A DNA stretch of 64,000 nt from the NCBI RefSeq assembly GCF_003003005.1, contig NZ_PVTR01000008.1, positions 62,001 through 126,000 of the forward strand. The letters are read 5' to 3'. This DNA comes from Mongoliibacter ruber. GTDB lineage: Bacteria; Bacteroidota; Bacteroidia; Cytophagales; Cyclobacteriaceae. Shown here in pieces: positions 9,217 through 17,419 of the stretch; within the stretch, counting starts at the first letter, position 1, and each line of letters opens with the position of its first letter. The notes under the pieces are model-generated. The model was not told where the DNA came from. It made no database searches and saw only the letters and a program-made list of their open reading frames with translations. A program made the translations under genes and the position numbers.

Positions 9217-10095
9217 TTAAACATTCACGTGTCTTTCGGCATGATAAGAAGACCTTACTAGTGGTCCTGATTCCACATATTTCAAACCTCTTCTCAATCC
9301 TTCTTCTCTGTAAAGATCAAACATGTCGGGATGAATGAATTCAGCTACTTCTATATGCATTTTAGTCGGCTGAAGATACTGGCCTAATGTGAGTATATCA
9401 CAACCATGAGCTACCAAATCATCCATAGCTTTATATACTTCATCTTGCTTTTCACCTAAGCCCAGCATAATTCCAGTCTTGGTTCTCTTCCCAAATTCTT
9501 TGGTCAGTTTAATCTGCTCCAATGATCTATTATATTTGGCTTGAGGCCTCACCCTTCTATAAAGAGATTCAACTGTTTCCATATTATGAGAAACAACTTC
9601 CTGGCCACCGCTGATCATTCTATACAGTGCATCCCAATTTGACTTCACATCCGGGATCAAAGTTTCTATTGTAGTTTCTGGAGAAAGTTTTTTGGTTTCT
9701 ACTACTGTTTGATACCATATCTCTGCGCCTTTATCTTTGAGTTCATCCCTATTGACTGAAGTCAGTACAGCATGCTTGACTCCCATCAACTTAATGGCCT
9801 CAGCCACTCTTCTGGGCTCATCTGTATCATATTCAGGTGGGCGTCCTGTTGCAACAGCACAAAAAGAGCAAGAGCGTGTACAAACATTTCCCAAAATCAT
9901 AAAAGTTGCAGTTCCAGCTCCCCAACATTCGCCCATATTGGGACAATTGCCACTCTCACAGATGGTATGGAGCTTATGTTCATCTACAAGCTTCCTGACT
10001 TTAGCATATTCTTTACCTACAGGCAATTTTACCCTCAACCAATTAGGTTTTTTCTTTTTAGTTGCCTCTTCGGATATTACTGGTAGTTCGATCAT
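9217..10095 (-). CDS. lipA: Lipoyl synthase
   Basis: A radical-SAM enzyme that inserts two sulfurs into octanoyl-lysine on lipoyl domains. In 292 residues both iron-sulfur clusters are readable: the auxiliary cluster [12 protein letters not shown] (Cys46, 51, 57) and the radical-SAM cluster CTRSCSFC (Cys72, 76, 79). The C-terminal [10 protein letters not shown] carries the conserved serine ligand. lipB is not in the window. The gene shares a terminator with dps. Confidence 0.97.
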   Translation of the reverse strand: MIELPVISEEATKKKKPNWLRVKLPVGKEYAKVRKLVDEHKLHTICESGNCPNMGECWGAGTATFMILGNVCTRSCSFCAVATGRPPEYDTDEPRRVAEAIKLMGVKHAVLTSVNRDELKDKGAEIWYQTVVETKKLSPETTIETLIPDVKSNWDALYRMISGGQEVVSHNMETVESLYRRVRPQAKYNRSLEQIKLTKEFGKRTKTGIMLGLGEKQDEVYKAMDDLVAHGCDILTLGQYLQPTKMHIEVAEFIHPDMFDLYREEGLRRGLKYVESGPLVRSSYHAERHVNV

Positions 10096-10157
10096 TATAT
10101 TTCTGATTTTACTTTGGCGAAATTACTCCCAAAGATTCATTTTACCCAATCGCTGGC

Positions 10158-10886
10158 CTATTTCCTGAAACCATAGAAGAAAGTAAAATAAACCGACTGA
10201 AAAACCTGCCTGTTTTCAACAGTTGGCATCAGCGGGATTTCTCTTGTAAAACCTTCCAATTGATAACCAAGTTCCAAACCTGTGACATTTGATTTAAATA
10301 CACCAAATTCGAAGTTTACTGCAGCTTTGGCATTCGCCCCAAACGCAATGTCAGAGCCTCCAATACCTTCAAAAATTCTACCTGGCCCAAGAATATTGAA
10401 CCTACTCTGATGAACTGCAGGATCAAATTGTTCTCTCACTGTCTCAACACGATTGACAGTATACTCTATAAAATATGGAGCAATAACACCAATTGAAGGA
10501 CCCACTGCGCCTAACACTGACACCTGTACTCCTTGTTGGGGTGCTTTTTTGAACAATATCCTTTCCCTTCCGTAATATGGCCGGATTGAGTATAGATAAT
10601 TCGATTTTCCGAAAATAAAAGAATTGCCCAATACTGTGGTGTTCCTTACTTCTTTAGGGTTTTTGACATTTGCCAAGTCCAAACCAAAAAACTGGAAGTT
10701 GGTATCATCTATTCTCATTCCATATTTAAATGAAAAACCTCCCACCAGTCCTCCATTGGTATTTTTATTGATCCCAATTAAAATCTCAGTATCATATTCA
10801 TAATCTCCGGCATCTAACCGCTGTCCTAGCACGATGCCTGAAAACAGGAAAAAAAACAGGGCTACTGTATATTTAATACCTTTCAT
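10158..10886 (-). CDS. Predicted outer-membrane beta-barrel-like protein
   Basis: A 242-residue protein I do not recognise. It begins with a clear signal peptide (hydrophobic core to about residue 20, likely cut after VLG or LGQ). The rest is rich in alternating aromatic/polar strands and glycine, ending in VYFTFFYGFRK, which suggests a small outer-membrane barrel. It is divergent from osmC. A minus-strand TATTTTTG box lies at 10937-10944. No function is assigned. Confidence 0.6.
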   Translation of the reverse strand: MKGIKYTVALFFFLFSGIVLGQRLDAGDYEYDTEILIGINKNTNGGLVGGFSFKYGMRIDDTNFQFFGLDLANVKNPKEVRNTTVLGNSFIFGKSNYLYSIRPYYGRERILFKKAPQQGVQVSVLGAVGPSIGVIAPYFIEYTVNRVETVREQFDPAVHQSRFNILGPGRIFEGIGGSDIAFGANAKAAVNFEFGVFKSNVTGLELGYQLEGFTREIPLMPTVENRQVFQSVYFTFFYGFRK

Positions 10887-10957
10887 AATGTGTCGCTTGG
10901 GAAATTAACGCTAATTTCGTTTGTAAGTTATAGAACCAAAAATAAAAATAAGAGTTT

Positions 10958-11362
10958 ATGGCTACTATCAAAAGTTCCTATTCCGGAAATCTTAGGACAG
11001 AAATGATCCATATTCAATCCGGTAGCAAAGTAATCACTGATGCACCATTGGACAACAATGGAAAAGGGGAAGCATTTTCTCCAACAGACCTTATTGCAGC
11101 TGCCTTGGGAAGCTGTATGGTGACCATTATGGGTATTGTTGCTGATAGAGATGGCGAAAAGCTTGAAGGACTGAGCTGGGAAATCACCAAAGTCATGCAA
11201 TCAAATCCAAGAAAAATAAGTGAGATAGCTATTCATTTTATCTGGGAAAAACCTTCAGAAGACAAAAACATGCGTCAAAAGCTAAAAAACGCGGCTTTAA
11301 CTTGCCCTGTAGCCCTTAGCCTAGATCCCTCTATCAATCAGACCATAACTTTCAACTTTTAG
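10958..11362 (+). CDS. OsmC-family peroxiredoxin-like protein
   Basis: A 134-residue protein of the OsmC/Ohr family, which reduces organic hydroperoxides through a reactive cysteine pair. Both cysteines are present: Cys53 in ALGSCMVT and Cys116 in ALTCPVALSL. Length and order match the YhfA/OsmC-like branch. It runs opposite to the neighbouring barrel-like gene and precedes the sigma factor operon by 86 bp. The physiological substrate is unknown. Confidence 0.88.
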   Translation: MATIKSSYSGNLRTEMIHIQSGSKVITDAPLDNNGKGEAFSPTDLIAAALGSCMVTIMGIVADRDGEKLEGLSWEITKVMQSNPRKISEIAIHFIWEKPSEDKNMRQKLKNAALTCPVALSLDPSINQTITFNF

Positions 11363-11448
11363 TCTTAAATAAATTACCTGAGTTTGTAGCGTTATCTTTA
11401 CCCCCTGCGTCTAGTATTTAACATCTAACAATAAGTAAGTCCTCATCA

Positions 11449-11997
11449 TTGGAACAACACCTGATTAAGGAAGCAAGGAAAGGAGATCAAAAATCTCTTG
11501 AAATGCTCTATAAGCATTTCTATGGCTATGCTATGAGCATTGCCTTACGTTATTCCAATGGTAGGGATGAAGCCTGCGAAATTGTCAATGACAGTTTCAT
11601 GAAAGTATTTGATAAACTCCCTCAATATAGTGAAGCCAATTCATTTAAAGGATGGTTTAGAAGAATACTCGTCAATACCTCCATAGACTATTACAGAAAA
11701 AATGTCAAACACTTTTCCGCAATGGATATTGAAAAGGTAGACACAGAAAGCTATGAGCCTGAAATCATCAGCCAATTATCAAAGGAAGACATATTAAACA
11801 TCCTAAGATCTCTGCCCGAAATGCTCAGGATAGTTTTCAACATGTATGAAATCGAAGGGTATTCACACAATGAAATTGCTGAACAGTGTGGCATCCCTGC
11901 CAGTACATCCAGAACTTACCTAGCTAGGGCTAAACAAAAATTAAGAGACAAGATAACAGAGTTAAATCAAATCAGAAATGAAGGAGCAGTTCGATAA
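11449..11997 (+). CDS. ECF RNA polymerase sigma-70 factor
   Basis: A 182-residue extracytoplasmic-function sigma factor. Region 2 (LYKHFYGYAMSIALRYS to about residue 65) recognises the -10 region and region 4 (LPEMLRIVFNMYEIEGYS to LARAKQKL) the -35. The start is TTG at 11449, forced by an upstream in-frame stop and because the next methionine (residue 20) would cut into region 2. Its end overlaps the next gene by 20 bp, so sigma factor and predicted anti-sigma protein are translationally coupled. Confidence 0.92.
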   Translation: MEQHLIKEARKGDQKSLEMLYKHFYGYAMSIALRYSNGRDEACEIVNDSFMKVFDKLPQYSEANSFKGWFRRILVNTSIDYYRKNVKHFSAMDIEKVDTESYEPEIISQLSKEDILNILRSLPEMLRIVFNMYEIEGYSHNEIAEQCGIPASTSRTYLARAKQKLRDKITELNQIRNEGAVR

Positions 11998-13333
11998 AAA
12001 ACTTGCGGATAAAATCAAAGCCTCCTTTGAAAATCACGAAGAGGCTTACGATCCCAAAGAATGGGATAAGCTTGCGTCTGCATATTTCGCAAAGCCAAAA
12101 GGTACTGCATTTCCTTCTTGGATTTATTGGGCTGCATCTTTCGCAGCGATTGCTTTGGTAGCAACTTTCCTACTTTTTAACCAAGGAGAAGAACCCATTG
12201 AAAGCCTTAGTGATATCAAAACGGAAACATTCGAAGAAGAAACACCAAATGCTGAAGAAAAAGAAGAAGAAAAAGATATTTTGAATATTTCACCTTCAGC
12301 CCCTATCGAAAGGAATAAAAATCTGGCCAAATCAGAATTACCAAACCAAAGGCCAAATCAATCCCCGCCAAAAAAACCTATGCCTAGCCAAACTTTAGCA
12401 GAGGCATCTTCCGAAGTCAAATTGACTGACGAAAAAGTAACTCAAATAGAAGAAAAACTTATCGCCAGTACCAGCAAAGAAGAAGAAATCATAAAAGAAG
12501 TCATCAAGGAAACTGAAAAAGCTACACCTATTTCAGAAAAAACTTTGGCCAACGCACTGAAAGAGGAGGATGAAAGTAAAGCCCTTGCTACAATAAATGA
12601 GTGGCTATCTGATGGGAATGAAAAAGATGTAAGAGAAGAAAAAGAAGATGAGGCTTTTGAACCCTTAAAACTTGGTGTATATCTTATGCCTCAAACAACC
12701 ACTTCTTCGACCCAAGCCTTGAATTTAGGAGCTGGAGTGATTACAGAACTATCAGTATCAAAGAGGTTCAAGATTGATATTGGCTTGGCCTATGCCCAAC
12801 AAAACCTAGTCCCTGGCACAAACAACAATTCTAATGTAATGGTGGCAGAATCTCTATCTTATTCCGATAGGTCAGCCATGATGTCTAGTAACTTTATTAC
12901 TACGACCAATGAGTTGAGTTTTGGTCAACTTGAAGTACCCTTCAATCTCAAATACAAAATCTTTGAGAACCAAAAATCGGACATCTATGTCATCTCAGGG
13001 GTATCCAATATGTTCTACCTCAACCAAAGAAATACTGTAACTTACAATACTGTCAATTTGGCCAGCTCTGGGTTTGCAGGCTCACAAGCTGCAATAACAA
13101 CCGTCTCTGAGACTTTCACCCCTGACTCACAGAACAACACGAACAGCAACACTGGCATTGGCCAATTGCTTAATTTAAGCATGGGATTTGAACAAAACCT
13201 TAGTAATGGCACGTTCATTTCCATAGAACCCTTTTACAAATTATCATTGGGCAATCAAACATTCATCAACCAACAGTTTTCAATTGGCGGACTCAACTTA
13301 AGGATGAACTTCCAACTAAAGGATAAAAAATAA
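11978..13333 (+). CDS. Anti-sigma-like inner-membrane protein fused to a beta-barrel-like domain
   Basis: A 451-residue protein. A short cytoplasmic N-terminus (residues 1-44, with FDKKLADKIKASFENHEE and DPKEW as in Bacteroidota anti-sigma proteins) is followed by one transmembrane helix (about 45-67). A roughly 160-residue Glu/Lys-rich linker with a Pro-rich patch near 121-136 leads to a strand-rich C-terminal domain (about 229-451) resembling outer-membrane barrel domains (PF13568-like). The 20-bp overlap with the ECF gene supports an anti-sigma role. The linker could reach across the periplasm. Sigma binding and barrel insertion are inferred. Confidence 0.72.
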   Translation: MKEQFDKKLADKIKASFENHEEAYDPKEWDKLASAYFAKPKGTAFPSWIYWAASFAAIALVATFLLFNQGEEPIESLSDIKTETFEEETPNAEEKEEEKDILNISPSAPIERNKNLAKSELPNQRPNQSPPKKPMPSQTLAEASSEVKLTDEKVTQIEEKLIASTSKEEEIIKEVIKETEKATPISEKTLANALKEEDESKALATINEWLSDGNEKDVREEKEDEAFEPLKLGVYLMPQTTTSSTQALNLGAGVITELSVSKRFKIDIGLAYAQQNLVPGTNNNSNVMVAESLSYSDRSAMMSSNFITTTNELSFGQLEVPFNLKYKIFENQKSDIYVISGVSNMFYLNQRNTVTYNTVNLASSGFAGSQAAITTVSETFTPDSQNNTNSNTGIGQLLNLSMGFEQNLSNGTFISIEPFYKLSLGNQTFINQQFSIGGLNLRMNFQLKDKK

Positions 13334-13337
13334 TGCT

Positions 13338-14285
13338 ATGAAAAAATATTATTTGTTTCTGTTCTTGGCCTTTACAATGGGTTGTACGCAGGATGCGGAT
13401 GAAGGAGTCAATGAAGATATTGAAAGAGATGAAAGAAAACTTTTAGAATTCTTTGCTCAAAATAACATCAATCCTAATGAAACCTCTCTAGGTATTTTCT
13501 TCGAAAAAATAGAGACCAATGACCTGGGAAATCAAATCACAAGTGGAGACATAGTAGGCATATATTATGAAATACGCACGATAGATGGCAGATTGATTGA
13601 TAGCTACACGGATGAAAGCAGACCCCCTCGTTTGTATATTCATGAAGATGGCGGTACTATTCCTAGAGCGATAAATTTTGTTTCTAGTTTTGCAAAAGAA
13701 GGAGAAACTGTCTTACTCTATGCCCCCGCTTATTTGGGGTATAATGATTATTATTTTGGACAGCTTATTCAGCCTGAAGAAAATTTGAAGATCCGTATCA
13801 AGTTCAAAAAAATATATAGTGAGCAGGAAATACAAGAACTTGAAGACCAAGAAATCACAGAACACATAGCATTTAACAATCTTGTTGGTTTCGAAGAATC
13901 TGAGTCCGGTTTATTCCTATTGGAAATTGCGGAAGGAGATACTGAAAGTCCAAAAGCTGAAAATGGTAAAATCATCCGTATCACTTATAGCATATCACAT
14001 CTAAATGAAGTACAGCCTGTTGCACAAGTCAGCTCCCAATCCAACCCATTCCAAGTGACTATTGGGGATGCGCAAAACGTTCCTTTTATTGAAGAATTGC
14101 TGAAAGGACTCTCTAAGGATGCAGAAATCCGAGCAATAGTACCTTCGCATCTTGCATTTGGCGCCACCACTCAGGTATTCCCTTTTGAAATACGAAGTGA
14201 CTTGGTCCAAAAAGGCAGGCTCAATCAAACCGTGAGGCCATTTGAACCCATAATCTTTCAGGCTAAAGTTGTGGATGTAAGGTAA
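13338..14285 (+). CDS. Lipoprotein with two FKBP-type peptidyl-prolyl isomerase-like domains
   Basis: A 315-residue lipoprotein: signal peptide with lipobox FTMGC (Cys16). Two FKBP-like domains follow, about residues 65-157 (GDIVGIYYEIRTIDGRLIDS) and about 215-315 (GKIIRITYSIS, VPFIEELLKGL, AFG). FKBPs speed proline cis/trans isomerisation and act as chaperones, here presumably in the periplasm. Several active-site aromatics look poorly kept, so one or both domains may be inactive. The gene follows the anti-sigma/barrel gene by four bases and is very likely in that operon, which suggests a part in envelope-protein folding. Confidence 0.8.
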   Translation: MKKYYLFLFLAFTMGCTQDADEGVNEDIERDERKLLEFFAQNNINPNETSLGIFFEKIETNDLGNQITSGDIVGIYYEIRTIDGRLIDSYTDESRPPRLYIHEDGGTIPRAINFVSSFAKEGETVLLYAPAYLGYNDYYFGQLIQPEENLKIRIKFKKIYSEQEIQELEDQEITEHIAFNNLVGFEESESGLFLLEIAEGDTESPKAENGKIIRITYSISHLNEVQPVAQVSSQSNPFQVTIGDAQNVPFIEELLKGLSKDAEIRAIVPSHLAFGATTQVFPFEIRSDLVQKGRLNQTVRPFEPIIFQAKVVDVR

Positions 14286-14374
14286 GAGGCTATTCAATTT
14301 TCACGCTAGCTTACTCATCTTTTGGTTTATCATCTACTTTTAGCCAATTTTGGAAAGATATAACCCAAATTGAT

Positions 14375-15283
14375 ATGAGTTACCTTTTTGAAAGTTTTGC
14401 AGGTTGGCAGTCCTATTGTCAGGAAAAAGATCTGAATCTATATGAATCTGTCATTGAGTATGAAGTTACCCAAAGGGGTAAGACGGAGGAAAGCATCTGG
14501 AATAATCTGGATAAAGCCTATACAGTGATGAAAGAGGCTGTAGAAACCGGCTTAAAAGAAGAGATGACCTCTAGGAGTGGGATGATCAACAATGGAGCTA
14601 AGAAGGTATACAATCACCCAGTATCTGTACTTTCTCCAGAATTCCAAAGACTGATTTCAAGAGCCTTGGCGGCAAAAGAGGTTAATTCTTGCATGGGAAG
14701 GGTTGTGGCTGCACCGACTGCAGGTGCTTCAGGAATTCTTCCAGGTACACTTTACACACTTCAAGAAATACATAATCTTTCCGATAAAAAAATATTGGAA
14801 GGCTTGTTGGTAGGTGCAGGTATAGCCTTGATTATCGAACAAAAAGCAAGTCTTGCTGGTGCTGTAGGAGGTTGTCAGGCAGAAACTGGCTCAGCTGCGG
14901 CAATGGCAGCTGGAGCAATGGTCTATTGCTTAGGTGGTACAGTAAGCCAGATTTTCAATGCGGTCGCCATTACAATTCAATGTATGCTTGGGTTGATATG
15001 TGACCCTGTAGCTGGATTAGTTGAAATCCCCTGTGTAGTGAGGAATGCCAGTGCCGCTGCCATCGCCAATAGCTCAGCTCAAATCGCCTTGGCTGATGTA
15101 AGTGCTGTCATTCCTGTGGATGAATGCATCGACGCAATGGGAGAGATCGGAGCAAATATGGAGACAAAATACAAAGAAACTGCACTCGGTGGTTTAGCTG
15201 CTACGATCACAGGTCAGGAAATTTCAAAAAGAGTACTGATTCAGGACATTGAGATCTTACCCGACGAAGACTTACCCGAATAA
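14375..15283 (+). CDS. sdaAA: L-serine ammonia-lyase, iron-sulfur-dependent, alpha subunit
   Basis: Deaminates L-serine to pyruvate and ammonia with a [4Fe-4S] cluster. The 302-residue alpha subunit carries the cluster cysteines in GGCQAE, LICDPVAG and EIPCV and the substrate-binding MGRVVAAPTAGASGI. Single-chain enzymes carry a beta domain; here it must be encoded elsewhere, since no sdaAB is in the window. The 3' end overlaps the convergent membrane-protein gene by 12 bp. Confidence 0.92.
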   Translation: MSYLFESFAGWQSYCQEKDLNLYESVIEYEVTQRGKTEESIWNNLDKAYTVMKEAVETGLKEEMTSRSGMINNGAKKVYNHPVSVLSPEFQRLISRALAAKEVNSCMGRVVAAPTAGASGILPGTLYTLQEIHNLSDKKILEGLLVGAGIALIIEQKASLAGAVGGCQAETGSAAAMAAGAMVYCLGGTVSQIFNAVAITIQCMLGLICDPVAGLVEIPCVVRNASAAAIANSSAQIALADVSAVIPVDECIDAMGEIGANMETKYKETALGGLAATITGQEISKRVLIQDIEILPDEDLPE

Positions 15284-15721
15284 CTTTTGAAAAAGGGGTA
15301 TTGTCAAAATCCAATTTATCGAAGTTCCCATAATTATCACCCAAGCAAGACCACTGAAGAACATATAAGACAGTATCTTATTTCTTTTCACATTAAATGC
15401 CACCATGATGATGGTGCCACCGATTGGCGTCAAAAATATTGGAGTAGCAATGGCAATTCCTATTACTCCAAATTTTTGCCAAACTTGGACAATTCTCCTT
15501 TTTCTCTTGGTAAACCTCTTTTTATTCACATTTAATGTCCAATGTGATTTAAACCAATTCCCCAAATAGGTAACAAAAAGAACTGATGTCATCATTCCGC
15601 CAAGCGTTACAATAATAATCTCAATGAGTCCATAACCTGCTGCTGCACCAAGCAAGGGACCCGCTACAAATTTGAAAAGGCAGGTGAAATAAATAGCTAG
15701 AAATTTCAAAAAGTACTCCAT
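15272..15721 (-). CDS. Small polytopic membrane protein of unknown function
   Basis: A 149-residue protein with about four hydrophobic segments and one basic cytoplasmic loop (NKKRFTKRKRRIVQVWQKFG, about 66-85). Gly- and Pro-containing helices such as LTPIGGTIIMVAF recall small exporter families, but I cannot name a family. The ATG overlaps the stop codon of the upstream CaCA antiporter gene by one base (TAATG), so the two are translationally coupled. It overlaps the convergent sdaAA end by 12 bp. Confidence 0.6.
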   Translation of the reverse strand: MEYFLKFLAIYFTCLFKFVAGPLLGAAAGYGLIEIIIVTLGGMMTSVLFVTYLGNWFKSHWTLNVNKKRFTKRKRRIVQVWQKFGVIGIAIATPIFLTPIGGTIIMVAFNVKRNKILSYMFFSGLAWVIIMGTSINWILTIPLFQKLFG

Positions 15722-16644
15722 TAGATTAGTGTATAAATATATAGTAAGTAAATGACCAAAAGAACCAACCCTTCAAGCCTGCTGATCTTTCTTTTGGTTC
15801 TAAGTATGGGGAATAGAAGAAGTGTAAACCCAAGCATCCAAATAAAGTCAACATTGATAAACTCTTGACTTACGGCAATTGGATTAATAACGGATGTAAT
15901 TCCTATTATTGCAAGTACATTCATGATGTTACTCCCTAGAATATTACCTATTGCGATATCGGTTTTTTTATTCCATGCAGCTATCAGGGAAGTAACTAAT
16001 TCTGGCAGACTAGTACCAATTGCGATAACGGTGACCCCTATTACTCTTTGACTAATACCGAAACTTTCAGATATTTCAACCGCACTATCCACAAAAAGAT
16101 CCGAACCAAAATAAAGCCCAACAATCCCAACAATCAATAAGATTAGAGGTTTAAAGATATTTGATTGCTCAGTGGAAGAATTTTCTAAACTAACAGGGTC
16201 CACTCTTGCTATTTTTTTGAAAAAATAAATATTAAGCGATACGAGAAGAACAATGAAAATAAGGCCTTCAAACCTTGAGAGTATTCCATTGTATGCAAAA
16301 ACAAAAAATAGTATTGATGACAATAAAGTAAACAGGTAATCAAGCTTCAATATAGACTTATGAATCGCAATAGGATAAACCATCGCACTTATTCCAAGGA
16401 CTAAGGAAATATTTGAAATATTTGACCCTATCACATTCCCCAGAGCAATGTCACTATTTCCTTTGAGGGCTGCATTGACACTGACCAATAGTTCCGGAGC
16501 TGAAGTACCAAAAGCCACAATTGTCAAACCAATCAATCCTTCACTTAGGCCAAAGAAGGATGCTATTTTTGACGCCCCATCTACAAGGTATTTTCCGCCT
16601 GCGAGAAGTATGACCAAGCCCAAAAACAAGAAAAAGTACACCAT
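15721..16644 (-). CDS. Calcium/sodium antiporter, CaCA family (YrbG-like)
   Basis: A 307-residue inner-membrane antiporter with about ten helices. Both inverted alpha-repeats are evident: AFGTSAPELLVS with ALGNVIGSNISN in the first half, and AIGTSLPELVTS with AIGNILGSNIMN in the second; the acidic and serine residues form the cation site. The sequence does not distinguish calcium from potassium/sodium specificity. It follows upp by five bases and overlaps the small membrane gene, giving a upp-antiporter-membrane protein operon. Confidence 0.92.
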   Translation of the reverse strand: MVYFFLFLGLVILLAGGKYLVDGASKIASFFGLSEGLIGLTIVAFGTSAPELLVSVNAALKGNSDIALGNVIGSNISNISLVLGISAMVYPIAIHKSILKLDYLFTLLSSILFFVFAYNGILSRFEGLIFIVLLVSLNIYFFKKIARVDPVSLENSSTEQSNIFKPLILLIVGIVGLYFGSDLFVDSAVEISESFGISQRVIGVTVIAIGTSLPELVTSLIAAWNKKTDIAIGNILGSNIMNVLAIIGITSVINPIAVSQEFINVDFIWMLGFTLLLFPILRTKRKISRLEGLVLLVIYLLYIYTLI

Positions 16645-16649
16645 GGTAT

Positions 16650-17300
16650 TTACAGCTTAGGACCAAAAGCCAAATCACCTGCATCGCCCAAGCCTGGAAC
16701 TATATATGATTTTTCATTCAAGGCTTTATCTATAGTTCCAACCCAAATTTTATGCGGTATCTCAATTTGGCTGGAAATATGCTCAATTCCTTCCGGAGCC
16801 GCTATCACACCAACTATATGTAGTGATTTTGGAGCCCCTATTTTTAGCAAATTTGAAACGGTACTCACTATTGACTTACCCGTCGCTAACATCGGGTCAA
16901 TCAATATTACTTCTCTATCCGAAATATCAGGGGTTGCTTGATAAAGAAACTCTATATCAATTCTATTTTCTTTTTCTTGCCTGTATGCTCCTACAAAACC
17001 ACAATCAGCCTTGTCAAAAACATCCAAAAATCCCTGAAAAAAAGGCATAGCGGCACGCAAGACACATATTAGCAAAGGCTGTTCATCCAGCACTTTCCCT
17101 TTTGTTACCTCGATGGGTGTTTGTATGGATTTTGAAATAAAATGTAGATCCTTTGAAAGCTCATATGCCAAGATTCCGCCAATCCTTTCAAGATTTTTTC
17201 TAAATCTTGTCCTATCCTTTTGAATCTCGACATCTCTCAATTCACTTAGGTATTGATGGACTATATTGTCACAATCACTTAATACAAACATTTTTGACAT
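16650..17300 (-). CDS. upp: Uracil phosphoribosyltransferase
   Basis: Salvages uracil to UMP with PRPP. The 216-residue enzyme has the PRPP loop ILIDPMLATGKS and the C-terminal uracil-binding PGLGDAGDLAFGPK. The start is the ATG at 17300; an ATG at 17291 (MFVLSD) is also possible. It is the first gene of a three-gene minus-strand operon, with a TATATTTG box upstream at 17325-17332. Confidence 0.95.
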   Translation of the reverse strand: MSKMFVLSDCDNIVHQYLSELRDVEIQKDRTRFRKNLERIGGILAYELSKDLHFISKSIQTPIEVTKGKVLDEQPLLICVLRAAMPFFQGFLDVFDKADCGFVGAYRQEKENRIDIEFLYQATPDISDREVILIDPMLATGKSIVSTVSNLLKIGAPKSLHIVGVIAAPEGIEHISSQIEIPHKIWVGTIDKALNEKSYIVPGLGDAGDLAFGPKL

Positions 17301-17324
17301 TTACTGAAGGTTTATTTTTATGAT

Positions 17325-17332
17325 CAAATATA
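17325..17332 (-). promoter_or_regulatory. upp promoter -7 box
   Basis: TATATTTG on the minus strand, 25 bp before the upp ATG, matches TAnnTTTG. No -33 TTTG was found. Confidence 0.45.
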
Positions 17333-17370
17333 AGATGAGAAAAAAATATTAAGATTAAAATTGCACAAAA

Positions 17371-17397
17371 AAAGCCTAACCGAAATGGTTAGGCTTT
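17371..17397 (-). terminator. Intrinsic terminator of ompA
   Basis: An 11-bp stem (AAAGCCTAACC / GGTTAGGCTTT) with a 5-nt loop. Read on the minus strand it is followed by a T-run, 23 bp beyond the ompA stop. Confidence 0.88.
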
Positions 17398-17419
17398 ATA
17401 TTTATTGACGTATTGTCTA

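Noticed and set aside
12124-12330. Minus-strand frame within the linker of the barrel-fusion gene
   Set aside because: It is produced by the Glu/Lys-rich codons of the sense strand and has no independent support.
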